Source of the DNA: Pseudocercospora fijiensis CIRAD86
Taxonomy: Eukaryota > Ascomycota > Dothideomycetes > Mycosphaerellales > Mycosphaerellaceae
Direction of reading: 5' to 3'
Assembly (NCBI RefSeq): GCF_000340215.1
Contig: NW_006921551.1
Span: 82,475-146,474, forward strand
Length of the DNA stretch: 64,000 bases
Made by a program: the position numbers and the translations under genes. This document shows positions 58,969 to 64,000 of this stretch, one piece after another (positions within the stretch are counted from its first letter, which is position 1; every line of letters starts with the position of its first letter). The notes beneath the pieces are model-generated. The model was not told the DNA's origin and did no database searches. It saw nothing but the letters and a program-made list of their open reading frames with translations.

Positions 58969-59153
58969 TTATTCTATACTAAAAATAGAACATTTTTCTA
59001 CTATATTACTAAGCCGTAAACCTACTAGAAAAAAAGAAAAAAAGATATTAAATTTCTAGAAAAGTGATTTTTCTTTTCTTTGTGTCTTTTTATCTAGGAG
59101 GTTTATAGCTTAGTAATATAAGAGAAAAATGTTTTATTTTTAGTATAGAATAA
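58969..59153. mobile_element. Foldback / MITE-like inverted repeat
   Basis: The left arm begins TTATTCTATACTAAAAATAG and the right arm is its inverse (ends CTATTTTTAGTATAGAATAA apart from single changes). The arms extend about 75 bp each around a short A/T-rich centre. No transposase. It resembles a non-autonomous element or a long hairpin; a target duplication was not identified with confidence. Confidence 0.65.
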
Positions 59154-59164
59154 TATATTTATTT

Positions 59165-59285
59165 TTATTATTAGGTCGTCGATCGCGAGCGATTCTATCG
59201 CTTTAGGATCGCTCGCGATTACTCGCGGTCGATAGGATTACTCGCAATCGATAGAACCGATAGGATCGCTCGCAATCGGTAAAAA
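59165..59285. repeat. Cluster of GATCGC/GCGATC repeats
   Basis: At least four copies of GGATCGCTCGC-like or inverse sequence (TCGCGAGCGAT, GATCGCTCGCGAT, GATCGCTCGCAATCG) in about 120 bp, forming several overlapping palindromes. Related short motifs occur at 58,470-58,510. The stretch 59,286-59,547 has no clear gene. Confidence 0.7.
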
Positions 59286-59547
59286 TATTTCTATAACGAA
59301 GTCTAAGAGCGACTATATATACGCTTCTAGTAACGAGGGTATAATTCGGCTTGTCTAAGGTAACCTAATACGAATATAACGAGTAAAGACCTAGGACTTC
59401 TAGAACTACCGTATAGTAACTAGCTATTAATATTTAGAAGAGTTAAGGGGCTTAATTATATTCTATGCCTTTATAGTCTATATAGTTTAAAGATTGTTAG
59501 TAGAATAGTAGTATTTTATATAGCATTCTTACCCTACTTCTTACTAC

Positions 59548-60011
59548 CCTTAGTAGTCTAATATTCTTCTAGTAACTCGGTTATATCCTTAAAGGCTTCT
59601 TTAGTCTCCTACGACTCCTACTTAGAGGTATAGCCTTACTAGCGTAGTAGGTATTCCTTCTAGCTATTCCTTATCCTATCCTTTAGTATACGTTCTACCT
59701 ACTATAGCTCTTCGCTATTAGCTAATATATCTTTATACTTAGTAGGGGCTTCTTCGCCTTCTTAACAGTAGTACGGCTTAAGGAGGGAAATACAGAAGGT
59801 ATTATAGATAGTATAGTATAGTAGAAGCTATAGTTAATAGGCCTAGCTATTGCCCTTCGGTTCTCGAATACAGAAGGGGCTAATAAGCCGTAGTACTAGT
59901 TTAGGACGCGTTTTGCTATTAGGGGAAGGGTATTTACGAATATAGAGTTTCTTAGTATTTAGTATAATTATATCGCCTTCTTTAAAGGTTATTAGCGTAT
60001 AATACTTATAA
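59548..60011 (-). mobile_element. Truncated Gypsy fragment related to element B
   Basis: About 460 bp is colinear with 13,273-13,740, the integrase C-terminal end of element B. Both contain GGCCTAGCTATTGCCCTTCG followed by GTTCTCGAATAC, and CTAGCTATTCCTTATCC. Differences are many, mostly transitions. It stops abruptly at about 60,011, inside what is integrase in element B, and no LTR is seen beside it. Confidence 0.8.
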
Positions 60012-61549
60012 TAAGATCGCGAAGGGATCGTAGCGGCTTCGTAGGTACTAGGCGTAAAGTTCGTATAAAGTTAAATTAGAAGGCTTCTCTATATAGTATG
60101 CTCTTATAGTTAGATAGTATTATAACTCGTCTTAGAAGACGAAACCTATCTTAGCGTAGAAGTCTTGTACTCTATAAATAGATATTAAGGTTAGCTTAGC
60201 AAGACCTAGCAGGGATCTAGTTATAATTACTATCGCGCTTTCGTTATATAATTCGATCGTATACTAAACGACCCTCTACCTCCTCGCCCGCCTAGATATA
60301 AAATAAAGTAGCGGCATACTTAGTACTTCGACCTTACCCTAGAAGGCACTCTACTAGGTAGAAAGCGTAGTAGCGGCGAAACCGAAGTAGAGGCTTAGTA
60401 GCGCCTTCTTATATAGGGCGATACTCGAGACGAGCGGGTAAAGAAACGTTACTATACTTAAGACGACGATAATTAACCGCTATACTCTTAGTAGCCCCCT
60501 CTCGCCCCTACTGCTATTACTACTACTAGTGCTTCTAATAACTACCCTTTAACTCCTCTTACGCTAGCACCGCCGCTATACTTCAACTACGAGAATTGCG
60601 AGTACCCGCGTAAGAACGATCTACGCGCCGCCTAGGAAGGCTTAGATATCTACCTCTACTATACTAGCAAGACTATTAACTTTAATCCCTACTAGGAGCG
60701 GAAGTAGTATATTTGTGGCCCTTACGACTCTTATCGTATCTAGTTCCGCTAAGATAGTTAGCCAATTATTTACGACAATTACCTAGAATACCTACGTCGA
60801 TACGTTACTTATACTCGCAATCTTACTCCTATACTCCCTTAGCCTATTCTTTAATATAAAGTTAAAGAAGATAATAGGCAGGTTGCTAGCAGAGATAGCC
60901 CTATAAAGGCAAAGGAGGTAGGTATAGGAGTAATAGTTTCCCCCGGAAGAGAGGAAGCGTTATATCCGCCTTATATACGGACGTTATTATCTATATACTA
61001 AGGCTTCGTAATACTAAGAAAACCAAGCGATTAGGGTATAGGCGTAAGTTAGTACTAGTAAGTAAATAAGCTAGTACTATAAGGCCTAAGCAAAGCCTAG
61101 CTAAGGCCCTAAGAAAAGCGATAGCGCGGCTAGAGGTTAGTAAACGAGGCTAGACGAGTTAAGTCGATTAAGCGACTTTCCTCTAAAAGGCGCTAATAAA
61201 AGTGTTTAATACGATAACGACGAGGCACTAATGCATTAGCGCCGCTTTCCGATTAGGACTTATCCCTCGCTCTTGCTAGTATCTAGCCTATTTAAGCCCT
61301 TATACTAAGTTCTAGCATAGCTTCGTAGTTATTAGCTAGGTTTACGTATCTCTTAAAAGCGTTAGACTCCTATCTTCTAAGGCATTAGAGCTTATAATTA
61401 GAGACACCTCGGTACCTTACTATAATATTACCTCCTTATCTTAGTAAGTAACCTATATAACTAGTAACCTCTAATCTAAGTTCTTTTAATCTCTCTTATA
61501 GGCGGTTAATAATCGTCGCGCGAGGGAAGCCGCTAGTAGACAAAGTAAA
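60012..61549 (+). pseudogene. Unidentified coding relic, plus strand
   Basis: From about 60,530 the frame reads NYPLTPLTLAPPLYFNYENC, then DLRAA, then GLDIYLYYTSKTINFNPY and YICGPYDSYRI. Tyr-rich and broken by TAG/TAA. Further right it becomes basic. Not recognised. It lies opposite in strand to the retroelement on the right. Confidence 0.3.
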
Positions 61550-64000
61550 TAGCGGGTCTATCTATTAACGGTAGTATAGGTTAAATAGCTCTCGTATATA
61601 ATAAATTATATAGATTAGAAGGCCTATTGCGGCGATATAGATAATAATACCTTAACGTCTTATATCGGTCTTAGAGCGCTTAAGGCGGACGGTTATTTAA
61701 CTATATAGTTCTTTAAAGAAGGCAATATCGGACCTAGTAATGTTTTCTATAAGCTAGCGCCGTAAGCCGACGGAGCGGCTATTATTATATATAAGCTCCT
61801 TTATTCTAGATAGACCCTTCTAAGCTAGTGTCTAGTAAGCGTTTAGGTTAGCCTCGTTAAGGTCGCGAGGCGGCTTAGAAATAAGGGCTTCTAGGGTATT
61901 ATTAAGGATCGGCTAACGGTTATATTTAGAGCTATATAACGGATTAACGTAGATAGCGGCCTAGAGAAGTCTCTTTATAAAAGCAGCCTTAAAGATAGTA
62001 AGTAGAAGGTTTATATCGATATATATAGAGCGAAGGGCATCTACGTAGGCGTATAGTAAACGGCCGAGGATCGGCTTTAGACTAAAGGACTTATAGACTA
62101 TAAAATCGTACAGGTTGTCTATAGAGCAAGGCTATATTTTGCGTAATAAAGTTGCGCACTAGAGGCTATATTGCTAGATAACTCTATTATAGGTAGCTCT
62201 CGTAGTATTAAAAGTAATATCGCGGTATAAAAGGATTACGTAACCGTACGACTTAGGCCCCACTTCTTAAAGCTACTATCGTAGAACAGTTAATATTAAG
62301 TCTATAGTATTAGTATTATAGTTATCTAAGAGAGGTTAGTACAAAGCGCGGCTGTAGAGGCAAAGTTAAGGCGTAAGAGGGCGTTAGCGAGGGTATTGTC
62401 TAATAGGTGGAGCTATTAAGCCGTTATAACAATATTAAAACTAAGTGCTATAATAAGCGCTTAGCGAAGTAGGTTAACGCCCGCCTTACTACCGATAGTA
62501 TGCTTTAAGAAAGTATAGAAAGTAGAGCGGTTGCCTATATAGACTATAATACGAGTATTTAGCTACTTCTACGACTACTTATTAAAGGCTATTATAACGG
62601 CCTTAATCTCTATAACTTAAATATTGTCTTTAGCGTAGCGGATAGTAAAGGCATTTATAGGATAGACCTTGCGAAGGTTGTTACGCTACTCGCTGTCTCC
62701 GCGGTGCTAGAAGCCGCCTATTCCGTAGTCGTAGGCGTTAGTAAAGAGGTATATTTGTAGTAAGATAGAGCCGTTAATAATACGAGAGTCCTTACTTACG
62801 TCTAGCGCCGTAGTCTACTATAGTAGGTTACTTCTAATAGCTATTAGAAGGCGCCTTATAGTATAGCGGCGCTATTTAAATAAGGCAAGGAATAGCTATA
62901 ACTTCGCGTTAAAAGAGAGACTAAGTAGAATAAATCGGGCGTACTAGGCTAAATAGTCTATAAGAATACGGATCTCGTTAAGGGCTAAAGAGTAAGAAGA
63001 GAGTATAGGGCTTAATATAGCGGCAACTTGAGCCTTCTTATAATCCGAGAGCGACGTGCGTATAGCAACCGAGTTAATAGTTACGCCTAGGACCTCGGCG
63101 ATAGTGCTTTAGACGTTGCTTTTAATATTTGTCGTTACGAGGCACTCCGAGCTTATCCGTAAGTAATATCTAAAGTACTTAAACGGCGTCGATATAGGGT
63201 TGCTACTAAGTACTAGGCTTAATAATAAAAATAAAGTCGTCTAAGCAGTATAGTATATAAATAATACCTTTATAGAAGCCTTTAGTAGTAAGGTGCGATT
63301 CGAGTAGCTAATAAAGGCCTTTAGCAAAAAGGTTAAAGATCTATAGTACTATACGGAGACCGAAGGGTAGCCTAAGCTCCTTATAGTAGCGACCTTACTA
63401 TTTAAAGGCTAATAGGTACTACTAGTATATAGATATAGGAATATTACGGAAGGCGGCCTTTGCGTCTCGTTTAATAATTACTATACCCTTACTAAACTAC
63501 TATACCTTATCGAGGATGTCCTCGAATAAGATATAAGTAATAGAGCTATATTCGTTAGGGATATTGTCGTTTATAGAGTATCTATAAGGCTACAGGAGGT
63601 CGCAAATGCGGCGGAAGCCGCCGTCGTGCTTTAGTACTAAATCTTATAGCGGAACAATAAGGTTACGCCTATATAAAGCTAGCACCTCTATAATACGGTA
63701 GTTGTCTAATTCGCTAGCTAGCTAAGTAGTTATCTCGGTAGTATTAAGGTCTACTAAGCCGTAGTCGACTTAGCGGTTTTTAGGGAGTTTACGGTGCCCC
63801 CGTACACTAGGGCCTTAGTAGCTAACGTTAGTACTAAACCTTAGCATATAGAAGAGGGTTTATAGGAGGGTAGGGAGCGGATATTGTCGTAGTAGTCGTA
63901 ACTAGCTTTTAGCTTTAGGGAGGCCTTTATACTCGATAGGTATAGAAGCCGCATAGACGTTATAGTTTAGTATAATATTAGAAAGCGTTAAAGGTAAAGT
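61550..64000 (-). mobile_element. DIRS/Ngaro-like tyrosine-recombinase retroelement, partial
   Basis: On the minus strand the reverse transcriptase lies at about 63,830-63,000: HDGGFRRICDL, then YSINDNIPNEYSSITYILF, KRDAKAAFRNIPISIY and ELRLPFGLRI, and YCLDDFIFIIKPST with an intact Asp-Asp. This RT type (FRxICDLS...INDxIP...LPFGL...YLDDF) is that of DIRS-like elements rather than Gypsy. Further left, around 61,700, LKRSKTDIRR resembles the Arg-Ser-Lys-Thr-Asp region of tyrosine recombinases in these elements. The element continues beyond the right edge. Stops are TAG/TAA. Confidence 0.62.

Noticed and set aside
5050..64000. Alternative genetic code with TAG/TAA read as Gln
   Set aside because: TpA excess occurs on both strands and in LTRs and non-coding DNA, and Trp and Gly codons are altered too. 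RIP explains all of this.
1..64000. tRNA or rRNA genes
   Set aside because: I saw no cloverleaf or rRNA core by eye. The tRNA-like segments at 17,575 and 30,581 are primer-binding sites of only 17-18 bases.

Overview
The window looks like a filamentous ascomycete chromosome (Pezizomycotina; Dothideomycetes is a guess from general look only). About 5 kb at the left is ordinary gene-bearing DNA. The remaining ~59 kb is a graveyard of nested transposable elements ruined by repeat-induced point mutation (RIP). From about 5,050 onward CpA and TpG are nearly absent, TpA is in excess and CpG is retained. Bases 5101-5160, for example, contain no CA, no TG, eight TA and four CG. As a result every old reading frame is riddled with TAG and TAA, while TGA is rare. 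None of the long coding relics in this part is intact; only short windows stay open.

Left flank (1-5,050): a partial minus-strand gene at the edge; a plus-strand membrane-anchored hypothetical gene; and two minus-strand hypothetical genes, one from a fungal family with a GSRA-like and DxWxFY-like signature, the other coiled-coil and acidic. The last three carry in-frame TAG/TAA codons (one also has a frame break), all explicable as CpA to TpA changes, so mild RIP seems to have leaked into the flank.

Repeat block: (i) 5,050-8,611, a relic ending in a PIF1-like helicase. (ii) Element A, a plus-strand Ty3/Gypsy element with a chromodomain (8,612-34,467; 218-bp LTRs, TSD GCGAA, strong polypurine tract). 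(iii) Element B, a minus-strand Gypsy nested after A's RNase H (12,692-17,778; 187-bp LTRs, TSD AGCCT). (iv) Element C, a minus-strand Gypsy nested inside A's integrase (18,593-30,877; 278/279-bp LTRs, TSD ACTAC or CTAC). C has separate gag, pol and a third ORF of unknown function, with a 27-bp near-palindrome at each ORF boundary. (v) 34,473-36,420, a repeat-rich spacer. (vi) A Helitron-type Rep/helicase relic (36,650-44,400) followed by a small cysteine-rich coding relic. (vii) 45,500-55,600, several unidentified relics plus a Tc1/mariner-like transposase. (viii) 55,690-59,290, AT-rich DNA, minisatellites, a foldback element and a small island that escaped RIP. (ix) 59,548-60,011, a truncated relative of element B. 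(x) A DIRS/Ngaro-like tyrosine-recombinase retroelement running off the right edge.

The insertion order can be read directly: A entered older repeat DNA, then B and C entered A. All positions of degenerate coding relics are approximate, because they were traced by reading through stops by eye.
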